From Polytrichum commune (taxonomy: Eukaryota; Streptophyta; Polytrichopsida; Polytrichales; Polytrichaceae), in assembly GCA_950295325.1 (NCBI GenBank), contig OX485806.1:17360001-17424000 (forward strand): 64,000 nucleotides of DNA, read 5' to 3'. The first letter of the stretch is position 1; the number at the start of each line of letters is the position of its first letter. The translations under genes and the position numbers were made by a program. Below, piece by piece: positions 24,999 to 34,969 of the stretch. Below the pieces are notes generated by a model. That model did no database searches and was not told the DNA's origin. It worked only from the letters and a program-made list of their open reading frames with translations.

Positions 24999-25525
24999 TA
25001 AGGGACCACAAAAATTCAATTGGGTGAAAATCTACATGACCGTTCTACATGAATAATGTTTCACGGTCTACCGAATTAATATCGCCTGAAGCTTAAGGAC
25101 TGACGCAAAACTAGGGGGCATTGAAACCAACTATTAACGAAGTCTGGAAGAGGAAAATATCCTCAATTATCTGCACAAAAGAATCAAGTTGAAGCAAGTG
25201 CGGCCTGGACTAAGTTAGAGTGGCGGCCATAACTTGTGAACGTGTAGTAGTAATAAGATACTCTGTGCAACTTACAACCTCTTTTTTCTGCAACTGAGCC
25301 CAACTCCCATGCTGCTATCAAATCCTTGGATGCCAAGGAACGGATGGTTTGGAGTACCTAACAAAATAAATACCTTTTGGAATGCTGCTAAGATGGACTA
25401 ACATGCATACACTTATAACGGGACTCGACACTTTCAAGTTTCAACATAATATGTTTTGAGAGCTTTGAGAACAAACTCAAACTTAGATGAACACAGTAGA
25501 GTCATTTTTGAAGAGATGGGAGCAA
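24999..25525. other. intergenic DNA, nothing recognised
   Basis: No gene, RNA or repeat is recognised. Open frames are short. Confidence 0.5.
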
Positions 25526-25750
25526 CTACACTAGATGTTATATTTAGTGTCACTTACTATTTAGAAATACACAATGCTATATCTATATATATTAAATATC
25601 TCATATTTTACCAACAAGTGTCAAATTGGTTGTTTGGACATTATAGAACATTAACAACTTCACTTGATTACAAAAATGATCAATAGTAAAATGATATAAC
25701 ATTGTGTAACTCCAAATAGTATGTGACACTAAATATCATATTTAGTGTAG
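25526..25750. mobile_element. MITE, TACACTA family, copy 2 (225 bp)
   Basis: The left end CTACACTAGATGTTATATTT and the right end read inverted, CTACACTAAATATGATATTT, begin 51-bp inverted repeats of which about 44 positions match. The inner part TAGTGTCACTTACTATTT is also shared. The length is within 4 bp of the copies at 4864 and 33430, but this copy is a diverged subfamily (CTACACTAAAT rather than TACACTATTTTG). The 76-codon open frame over it is incidental. Confidence 0.7.
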
Positions 25751-26483
25751 TTAGTTAGTGCCTTGTTTTTGGTGTGTTAGCCATAAATTATTCGATTCCA
25801 ACAAAAATTATGGATATATGTATAGGTTAGGCCCAATAACTTTGTGGATCCTTAGTGAAAAATTTAAAAAAGTTTCCAAGTTTCATGTACATATTCATGA
25901 GAGAAAATGACCAAACTCATGACCAAACTCTGGTGAGGTCAAGAATAGGACAAAAACTCTTTGAGCATGTGTTTAAATATAGGTCATAGCATGGGAGAGG
26001 CAAGCCATATAAAACAAAATAGAACTCCCAAGTTACTTATGAAGTTGGGAATTTGGTTTCTTGTGTTATGCCTTCTATATGACGATTTGAAGAGAACTCT
26101 TATCAAAAAATAAATTAAAAAGGGACATGGAAGTGGAGTGAAGGTGATTATCTTCTGCAGTCATAGCCAGCCTCTTATGATTATTTTATCATTCATTATT
26201 TATTATTTTACGGATATGTACATTTCAGATGGCCCACGTCAATCGCAAATTCATGATCGTCCAAGTAAGTTGATTGCAAATAACCAAACCAATTTACACA
26301 TGTATTGGTTCATTCATAACCCATACTATTTCTCATTCTTTCATTGATATAATAAATGACTGATTCTTCATAAGACAATGAGCTTGAAATGAACGTGGCC
26401 CACTATTTTTCAAACCACATAGTAATGGTGCTCATCGGTGAACTCTACACACAATCTACATTGCCTTGAGATCGTTGCATTTA
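25751..26483. other. intergenic DNA, nothing recognised
   Basis: AT-rich sequence with one short unrecognised open frame and no detectable repeat ends. Confidence 0.5.
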
Positions 26484-26898
26484 CAGTCTACCCTCTATAA
26501 ATGCTAACCCTTGGGAGTGGATCAAAGTTAACATTTATAGAGGTGTTAACAGTTAACAATTATAAAATTACTTTTTTGAGCAATATACAAATCTTAACAT
26601 TTATAAATATAAGCAATTGTGAAGAGTCCTTGTGAGAGAATACCATTCATAAAATTGCAAACCCAATCAAAACTTTATTCAATATCAAGTTTACAAATAT
26701 CAAGTTTTTATCATCCATATTATGGTTGTATTTCATTCGTTAACATTTATAGAGTCAAATTTACAAAGAAGGGAGTACCATTTTGTTAACAGTTAACACG
26801 TTTAACATTTATAGTGTGCAATATGTGGGGAGTAGAAGAAAGTTAACATTTAGAGAGGGTTAACACTTATAGGTGTAACATTTATAGAGGGTGGACTG
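26484..26898. mobile_element. pogo-type MITE (Emigrant-like), 415 bp, TA duplication
   Basis: TA at 26482-26483 and 26899-26900 flanks ends CAGTCTACCCTCTATAAATG and, inverted, CAGTCCACCCTCTATAAATG. The CAGT...CCTCTATAAAT start and TA duplication are diagnostic of plant pogo-derived MITEs such as Emigrant/Lemi1. The interior holds no transposase but carries at least seven forward copies of a TTAACATTTATAGAG-like motif (near 26528, 26593, 26739, 26801, 26842, 26869 and 26875) plus two GTTAACAGTTAACA blocks. Confidence 0.85.
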
Positions 26899-28012
26899 TA
26901 CTAACACATCAATCTCACATCTTTGTTCTTGCCCTTGTATTGAGGCTTCTTCTGAATGCCTAAGCAAACCAATTTGATTACGTATCTTAATTTTAATGAG
27001 TAATTGGACATTCATGATCAAGTGCAAGCCCTTATTATGTTGTTTTTCTTTGAAAAGGAGTAGATTTGGCTGAAGTGTTGAATATAGAAACAACCAAGGT
27101 TTTGTGGAATTTAAGGTGACTACATTTAGATGATATAATCCTTAACTTTCCACTGCCAATCTCCTTCAAATTGGCCTTAAAAAATGTGACCTCAATTTCA
27201 TCGATCGAAGCTGAAGATCTGAAGTTTTTTTGACAAACCCAACCGTATTGATGTTTGTAGGTTAGAGGTGACTACTCACAATCCAACTTTTAAATGTTGG
27301 AGTTCTATTATGTAGGAGATTATAATATGACTATCAATAGTGGTCTTGAAGGGCAACGATTTAGAAATTAAATTAGGTTGTGTTTTGATTGAACCTTCAC
27401 TCAAATCATCTCCAAATGATAGAATGTTACCACAACTGCGCACCTTCCTCATGGATTTACACCCACCAACACATGTCCAACTAAAGATCCGGACAATGAA
27501 TGATTAAGATATGTTGCGTTTGAATGCCTTGCAAATTTTGATTGTCATTTGCACATAGGAATTAGCAGAAAAAACATGTTTAGGATATGTTGCCCCTAAA
27601 CCACGGAGGTGAAGGACATTAGGGGTTAAAGGGGTATTTGGCGAGTGCACGGAACTTATGCATCAATTTGGGTAGGGGCTTCTAATTGTACATGAAAGAA
27701 GTCCAAGGCTGCATGTATGCTTTAATAAGGTAAACAATGAACCCACATATCAAAATAGAAAGTGAATAAGTGGCCCCATATTTATATCCGCACTCTACAT
27801 GTGGCCACACGCACTACAAACTAAGGGGAAAGTTGGCTACACAATGAAATCGAAGAAGCCATTGAAGTTGGCTACATTAAGAGAATTACACCAACCCCTT
27901 AAACCTCTAGAGGCATCCAAATTCAAACATGTTTGCAATTATATGAGAAGATCAACATGCACATACCATACATTTCAAGCACTTAGCAACACCTTGCATT
28001 CACTTACTCCGT
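26899..28012. other. intergenic DNA, nothing recognised
   Basis: No gene or repeat family is recognised. The 77-codon reverse frame at 26860-27093 overlaps the MITE end and is not credible. Confidence 0.5.
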
Positions 28013-28125
28013 TGGTCCCTCAAGCGTAGTGTGAAGCAAACTTGAACCGGCTCCGGCTTTTCCACCAATGAGAGTGCTTGAAGTGTAATGGTCACGGGCT
28101 CTCAGTCTCGTGTGTGAAGTGGCCC
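28013..28125. mobile_element. Tourist-like mini element, reverse orientation (about 113 bp)
   Basis: The right end GTGTGTGAAGTGGCCC is followed by TTA at 28126-28128, and the left part contains GCGTAGTGTGAAGC. These are reverse complements of the CTTCACACTA block and again run in the same direction at both ends. The left TWA triplet is not preserved, so the left boundary is approximate. The size matches the 24887-24998 copy. Confidence 0.45.
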
Positions 28126-28128
28126 TTA

Positions 28129-28619
28129 TTATTGCCAAATCCCCGACCACCTTACTTGGCTCCAGGCCTCCATTTGCAATGGGCTGAAAGTGCATCCAGT
28201 CATACTTCTTCTTATGTCTCATTGGCAAGACAAGCTAGGCAAGGTGAGGCAGTCGCATCATGTTCTCGAGTTCATTCATTCAGTAGGCGTATAAAAGGCT
28301 GGTGGCAGGGTCCACCTCAGCTTCGGCTCTTGACTTGTTATACACAAGGCCAGCAATTGTCGAACGCCAGGCGGGATGTGCACACATTCCTTGGCTCCCC
28401 TCCATTGCTGACGTGGCCGCCAGGTGGGCTGACCTGGCACATATCCATTGCTAACATGCTCACCACTGCCACCTTCATTGTTGTCCCCCCCCCCCTGCAG
28501 TCGGCATATGAGAGGGAGTTGTTGCATATGAGTGTATCTCTCATTCATCCAACGTGAAAGCTTCTGAAATAGTATGCATGTAGTTAACATCAAAACTTCG
28601 TTTGGAAAATCTTGAGTTA
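28129..28619. other. moderately GC-rich DNA with overlapping open frames
   Basis: A 159-codon forward frame (28078-28557) and two reverse frames overlap here without any recognisable domain. A GTATAAAAG TATA-like motif occurs near 28290 and an 11-C run at 28485-28495. Nothing supports a gene on either strand. Confidence 0.35.
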
Positions 28620-28794
28620 CAGTAGAACCTGTCTAAATTAATATTCTTGGGACCGCCCATGGCAGATTAATTTACGGAGGTTATTAATTTACGAAGGGTT
28701 AATTGATGTATGGGTCCGAGCTGGGGCCGAGCCCATCTGATTAATTTACGGAGGTTATTATTTTATGGAGGATTAAATTAGACAGGTTCTACTG
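28620..28794. mobile_element. pogo-type MITE (Emigrant-like), 175 bp, TA duplication
   Basis: The ends CAGTAGAACCTGTCTAAATT and, inverted, CAGTAGAACCTGTCTAATTT give terminal inverted repeats of about 23 bp with a single mismatch, flanked by TA at 28618-28619 and 28795-28796. An inner GATTAATTTACGGAGGTTAT-like unit occurs twice. Length, ends and TA duplication match the Emigrant/Lemi1 class of plant pogo MITEs. The well-preserved ends suggest a relatively recent insertion. Confidence 0.9.
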
Positions 28795-28796
28795 TA

Positions 28797-30458
28797 TTTG
28801 GTTTGAAAGTATTTGAGATTCCACATGTTTGCAAGGGGCGAAGTTTTTATATGGGATGGAGTCGATTTCCTCTCAGTCATGTATACATCCCCACTCGTGG
28901 AGTTACAAACGGGTCTTCACCATCGGCTTTTCGATCCCTTTAAGGCAAGGTCGTTTGCTTCATCCTCTTAAAATGCCCGCATAGATTCTAGATTCATATT
29001 GACCGCTGATTATGTTAAAGAGGACCCTCTCTGATTTTCTTTAGCCACTCAAGTAGATGGTGCTAACTCCAACACCCCACCCATAACAACCACCTTACAT
29101 TTTGCACGATGAATAAACCATGTTAAGATCACATTCCCACGTTGGTTTCGGGTCGTCTACCAATAAGACTTTGAACTCTGATTATTTTTGCGTAGTGGAT
29201 TCAAATGAGACATGTGTTGGTGGGTTGGAATGCCCTGCACTTGCCGATGAGACCATCCAAAGCGTTATCAATCTAATAATAATAATGATAAATACACTCA
29301 GTGCTTAAATTGAAAATATAAACACAACAGGTCGAGGGTTGACGGGATCGCATACAATCACAAGGATTCACCCATCCCATTGTGATGCAAAATTGTACCG
29401 TGGGGCACGATGGAGGTTGGGATTCATGGCGCCTATGGAAAGCATCCCATTGTGGATGAAAGGGGTCTAGTAAAAACAAGTCTCCATAAGGTTAAGGACC
29501 AATTCATTCCTACTAAGTTCCCCTACACTAAATGTGGGGTTTAAAAAGCTATTTACAGAGTCAAATGGTCTTAAAATAGCCATACATTCATTGTATTTTT
29601 GCCTACACATGGGGAAGAGTTTATGTAGACACCACGAATCCCTAGTTGGTGAAGAGAGGAGGAAGGGAATTGTCATATACATTAGCCAAATGAAATGTGC
29701 GGCAAGCACGGGGGGACAACCTACGGTAAACTCATTATAAATAGATATTCTAATACTATCCACGTTAAATGAAAAATGCGATTGTTGGAGCTACTATAGA
29801 AGGTTGTTTCTGTGTAACTACTGTGAAGTGATTTTCCTTTCGTGCAATAGTTTTCCTATCATGTAGTAAACAAAGCTTATTTCTTTCTACTTCATACCCT
29901 ATAGATAAAGCTTGCATGCTCAAAACTTGTCGAATCAACATACACAAACACCACTACGTAGCCAAACCACAAACACTTCGTTCTTCTCTCCTTCATGATG
30001 CATTCTCACACCTAATTCGTATATCGTGAGGTCTTACATTCTTCATGATCCCATTTGGGCTCACACGAAGAACTTGTGACCTCCAAAAGACTATGGGTTG
30101 CAGTCCTTAGGCTTCTCAATGGTCGCATCCAAAAAGTGGGGTACCATGGTCATTTAAGACCCATGGCCTAATGCCTTTAGTATGAGCTTAGATACTAATT
30201 GGGCTTTGGGCCACTGTGAAGCCATGGAAACCGTAAGTAAGGTCCATCTTTGGTGTGTGTGTGCGTGCTTCCAGCAGCACGACAAGTACTAAGTTACCTC
30301 AGGAGCTGGGACTACTGGGGAAGTAGCTGAAGTTGCAAATCTCAATAACCAGCACTCGCATGCAGTACTTGGATCACACAGTGGCCGCCTCTTCACCCTT
30401 GTCCCTATCCTACCCTCCTTCTCCCAATTAGCGAGGGAGGGAGGGAGGATTAGTAGAG
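28797..30458. other. intergenic DNA, nothing recognised
   Basis: No gene is recognised. The opposed open frames at 29467-29763 (reverse) and 29534-29740 (forward) overlap and show no motif. A short direct repeat of CATCCCATTGTG occurs near 29377 and 29445. Confidence 0.45.
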
Positions 30459-30822
30459 CGTGTGGGAAATTAGTGAAGGTGATACTAAATTTCTTTACAT
30501 TATGAAAGCAGTGATCGTCAAAAGATCTGGGAATCACTGTTCATCTTGGCATTGTTCACTGAAGATACTATTCATAACGACATTATTCATTGAAGGTACC
30601 AGCACTATTCATTTGGGCACTATTCACTACACTAAATATACCAATTTGTGAGTGTGGGAAATTAGTGAAGATGACATTAAATTTTGTTAAACTATGAAAT
30701 TAGTGCCACCAAAAGGTCTAGGAAGCAATGTTCATCTTGGCATTCTTCATTGAAAGTATTATTCATAGCAACATTGTTTATTAAAGCTAGTGGCATTATT
30801 CATTCTTGCATTATTCACTAAC
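30459..30822. repeat. imperfect tandem duplication, two units of about 190 bp
   Basis: The blocks GTGTGGGAAATTAGTGAAG, TGTTCATCTTGGCATT and a series of ATTATTCATT/CACTATTCA motifs appear in the same order from 30459 and again from 30651. By eye the units are roughly three-quarters identical. Within each unit the short ATTCAY motif is itself iterated. The coding frame at 30460 is incidental. Confidence 0.7.
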
Positions 30823-32174
30823 AAGCATATGTTTGGATATAACGTTTTTTTATCATTCTACAAGTCGCAACTTAGAGCAACACTAATTTTCTTGAAATGT
30901 ATGGTAAATGAGCATGTATTCATGAATTTACTATCACTCATTGAAAATCTTCGCCCTCGCTAATTTTGAGACTTGGCAAAATAGTGAGTGTTTCAAGAAT
31001 TAGTATCGCACGCATGATAGTCAAACCACCTATTCCTTGATCAAGACCCCATCACGAATCTATAGGGTACTAGAATTTTAATTCGGTCGGGATTGAATTT
31101 CAGAATTTCTTTTCATGAGGGATTAAAATAAGGTTCCATGTTTCACTACGTGAGTTTTGTGCATAGCAAAACACGATTGCCACTTATCAGGTTAATTAGA
31201 GCATGAGTTAGTGAAACTGAATTAATAAGTTAGCTACTGACCTCTTCTTGAGTGCTTCTTGAGAGATTAGGCCAGTTGTCATGTTGATTAAAGCATGAGT
31301 TAATGAGTTTGCTTCTAACCTCTTCTTGCTTGCTTATTGAGAGAGTATGTTAATCCCACAATGCTAACGCAAACTAATTTGACAATGTTTGATCGCAAAG
31401 TCAGAAATATTTCTTGAAACAATACATCTAAGAGCAACTAGAACTTGTTCACATGATTCTTGGAACGGGCAAGGTCACCCATGATTCCACTATGGAACAC
31501 ATCACTCTAGATGTTCAACAACTAGACTTAAAATTTGATTGAACAAGGCATTTTAGTCGATAGTCAAGAAAATCCACCATTTATCATGTGTCAATTGTCT
31601 TCAAGCAGAAACATCAAATGACTTTGGTAGGATTGGAATGAAAAATATGTGCACTTGAGTCTTGAGATATGATTGCAAAGTCACAACCAAACGTGAGAGA
31701 TCTAACAGTGAATGAGGTGAGCATAACGTGGGCCAACTTGTACACCAACAACTCTTGGCTTCTAAGTCTCCAACTTCGGTTTTGATATCACCAAGGAATC
31801 GATAGTGCCATGACACATGTCCCTGGTTTTGAGTGCTAGAATGAACATGAATTCATCTCAAAATGAGCGGTTTGGCAAACTCTAGATATTGGTAATGTGT
31901 TCGGGATCAACCTTTGGCTTCAGAATTCACAGTAATTTCAGTTTAAGAAATAAAACCACCAAAAGATGTGCAGTCCTCCTGCTTTCTACCTTCCTACATG
32001 TGAAGAATTTGCACCTCCTTATACTTCTCTAGATTTGGTGTAGAATCGTTTAAGTGATCAGTTATGGCCAGCTCTACCTTAATTGGGACAATCAATGTAA
32101 TGCAAGTCCACTTGGAGGAGGAAGGATATTTAGTTGTAAGTAATTCAATATTAGTCAACAATATATGATTGAGA
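30823..32174. other. intergenic DNA with a short tandem duplication
   Basis: No gene is recognised. About 31188-31285 and 31286-31352 share GAGCATGAGTTA...GACCTCTTCTTG, a duplicated unit of about 80-95 bp. Part of it resembles sequence near 34370-34450. Confidence 0.4.
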
Positions 32175-32357
32175 AGCATAACATCATTAAGCATTGTATG
32201 TTTGTTTCATGTGGGCCCTAAGGATATAACCATGGGATGTCCCAACCTAGTTTAGATTCAAACTTGATATGAGTATCCTTGCACTAGGTGGGGGCATCCC
32301 ATGGTTGTATTCTAAGGGCTCATATGAACAAACCACATTGCTTGATAATGTTATGAG
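32175..32357. repeat. hairpin: about 75-bp inverted arms, 33-bp loop
   Basis: The left arm 32175-32250 and right arm 32284-32357 are inverted copies. The best core is AACCATGGGATGTCCC (left) against AACCATGGGATGCCCCC (right, inverted), with GGGCCCTAAG/GAGCCCTTAG nearby and CATAACAT.AT.AAGCA at the base. By eye about 80% of positions pair. It could be a MITE or a microRNA-type foldback precursor; no target duplication was found and no expression evidence is available. Confidence 0.65.
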
Positions 32358-33201
32358 GGGATGTGCGTGTGTGTGTATATATATATATAGATATGTTATA
32401 TATAGATATGCTATAATGGTCTTTAGTGTGCCAATGCAGCAAGTAGGAAGGAAGCACGGAGACTTTCCTAGGCTAGCCAATCCCTCTCTCTAATAACATA
32501 AGTTAGCCTACAAATGCGGTGGAGCCCTAGTAGCAGCGTGTTTGTTTGACAACTTTCATTTGACGTTCGACTTCAAATCCAAAGTGTCATGTGACGTTTT
32601 CAAAAACAAAAAACGCACGACAATTGACATCTACATTTTCTTCTTAAAACGTCACCTCAATGTCACGCGCCTGGTAGTACGTGTCGTTTATTTTCCTCAC
32701 AAGCCACACACTACATGTCAAATTCTAAATTGTGCATGTTAATTGATGTGCATTTTTTTTCTTCTCGGCATGGAAGTATTCGAGTGTCAAATGTCCAAAA
32801 CGTGCAATTAATAAGTATAAATATACACACTGCACGCCTAGTAGTTGATGGATGTAATGTAATGTATAAGCTTTTAGATCCATCCTCGCCCTTTCTGTGA
32901 CAGCCCAATCACAGCACACGTTACTCCCACCCAATCCCCTCCCTCCTCTCTTCCCATTCGCCCATCCCAGGACCCATCTCTGCCGTCGATTTCATCCCTC
33001 GATGCTGGCTGTACACGACGTGGCTGCATCGCCGCTCTCCTTGTGATCGGGGCACTACATCTGCACCGTCCAAGATCTCAGCCACATCTACGAACCAGTC
33101 AGCACCGAGATCATTCGATACCTAGATGTACAAATCTACACCGGTGCGTAGATATTGGTCATGTAGACATACAATACATCCCTCATATATGTTTTTTTGG
33201 G
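32358..33201. other. intergenic DNA with GT/TA microsatellite and pyrimidine-rich tract
   Basis: A (GT)n(TA)n microsatellite lies at about 32364-32402. Positions 32900-33060 are rich in C and T (CCCTCCCTCCTCTCTTCCC), resembling a plant 5' leader, but no convincing open frame follows. The opposed short frames at 32711-32934 are not credible. Confidence 0.4.
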
Positions 33202-33404
33202 TGGTGTTTGGTAGCACCTATGCCCGGGAGGGTGAAAATGAAAATTGGTATGTAGAGCTTGGGGATTGTTAGTTTTTAGTCAAGTTAACACCTAAATCGG
33301 GGTCAAAGAGCCTAAATTCATCTAGTGAGCTTTGATTTGGACAAATCAACAACATTATAGGGGTGTGTTTTTACCCCACCCCTCATGGTATGTGTTAGGA
33401 AACC
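33202..33404. mobile_element. MITE, ACACCTACC family, copy in reverse orientation (203 bp)
   Basis: Read on the minus strand it begins GGTTTCCTAACACATACCATG and ends near GGGCATAGGTGCTACC, with the terminal inverted repeats matching over about 38 bp at roughly two-thirds identity. The inner CTCACTAGATGAATTTAGG matches CTCACTAGATTAAGTTGGG of the copy at 17824-18045. The two copies are clearly related but old. Confidence 0.6.
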
Positions 33405-33429
33405 AAATCCGTTTTCCTTTACCATCAAC

Positions 33430-33650
33430 TACACTACTTTGTCTAATTAGTGTGGGTTACCATTTGGAGTTCCGCATTGCTGTAACATTTTACTGAGAAT
33501 ATCGTTTTTACCCAAACAACATTAGTCGTTAGTATGCACGTTGAAGAATATGATATAACTTAGTTCGTAAAAATTAATAATGTTGGTAAGCATATATAGG
33601 ACACATGTAACTCCGAATGGTAGCCTGCATTAGTTAGACAATATAGTGTA
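33430..33650. mobile_element. MITE, TACACTA family, copy 3 (221 bp)
   Basis: The left end TACACTACTTTGTCTAATTA and right end, inverted, TACACTATATTGTCTAACTA begin inverted repeats of about 44 bp with nine mismatches. Interior blocks GATATAACTTAGT and TAGTATGCAC correspond to inverted or direct matches in the 4864 copy. Together with 4864-5086 and 25526-25750 this defines the family. It has no coding capacity. Confidence 0.75.
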
Positions 33651-34969
33651 CTCATGTTCATAAATTTCATATCATTTAAGGGTGCAAGCATGGTGAAGTG
33701 GACCAAAAAAGTGCTATGGTATATGAAAACAATATTTTTTGGGTCAAAGGCCTAAAAGTAGTAGCAAAGTGTTGTTTGATTGTGTTTCTTTTTTTTCATG
33801 ATGACCTCTATTGTTGTGATAAATACTCAAATGTAGAATATCATGTTGGGATCTTCAAAACTTATCATTAAAATTGATGGTCAAAAGAAATGGTTGAATC
33901 TAGTTTTGGACGTAAATTTCATGACCTTAAAGATTTTGAAGTTGGATTTTTTTAGATTTTTATTTTTATTTTCCATATTCCTTGACTATATTATCTACTT
34001 GAGGGAATCATCACAAAAATTTGTAGAACACCATCAATGTAATGTAATTTTATAGTATTTTAAACAAATTTTAGACGGTTACTTGTTCAATATCACTACT
34101 TGCACATCACTTGCATTGTCTTATGAAACATGTAGACTTTTGTTGAAATTGTTTTTGTCACCATAAGTTCTTCGGTTTTATAGATCAATATATATATTTT
34201 AATGTCTATGATTTTTTTTTTTGGTTCACAAAATTCAAAGTTAGTGTATAATTTTGAATCACTTCACTTAACACTAGGTACGGATTAGGAGCTCTCCACT
34301 TTACCATACTTGCACCCTTAAGGGGAATAATTAACTACAATAAACATCTAAATTTTGTGGGATTAAAATTGGTGTGCCATGTTGATTGAGGTGAGCAAGC
34401 TCTAATAGGAAACTTTTAGCTTACACTCACTTCTTGTAGATATGATATGCGCAATTAGTGCATGATGATTAGTGAATCCAAATTATGTCTCCATCCAATT
34501 CCCTTATAATTTTCCGAGCTCATATGAATATCTTAATCAAAACAAAGTGAAGATTCTCTTTCCTATCAAAGGATCATGTAGAATGGCTAACAAAGCTTGA
34601 GCACATAGTCAAATCTCCTTATAATACACGTCATTCTGGTGTCCAGTTGTATATCCACATCTAATCATACACCACTCAAATATAGTTTGTTCATTTAGGG
34701 TGAGTAATTGAACTAGGATAATGATTACAAGACAATTAGTGTGGGTTCATGACAAATAGTGTGGGCCACAATCAAATCAACTACTTAGTGTACACTACTT
34801 CTGGTAATATGTACCCCATGACCTCTCCGTGCGGGGAGTGGACTCTTTATTGGAAACCTAAATGTTGTGCGTGGATCACTATGAAATTGAACCCCCTATG
34901 TACGAGAGGTTTATAGAGAAAACCAAAGGTATATGTACTAATGGCATGTTAGAAAAGACTTGTGCATTT
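33651..34969. other. intergenic DNA with dispersed-repeat fragments
   Basis: No gene is recognised. About 34380-34510 resembles 48090-48200 (shared TATGACA.ACGTAATTAGTG-like and GCAAATCCAAATT-like blocks). About 34590-34760 resembles 37715-37860 and 44630-44790 in order (AATGGYTAA, GAGCACATAG, GGTGTCC, TCCGAT-like blocks). These are old dispersed families of unknown class. Confidence 0.4.

Noticed and set aside
28078-28557. 159-codon forward frame
   Set aside because: It begins inside a Tourist-like element, overlaps two reverse frames and shows no family similarity.
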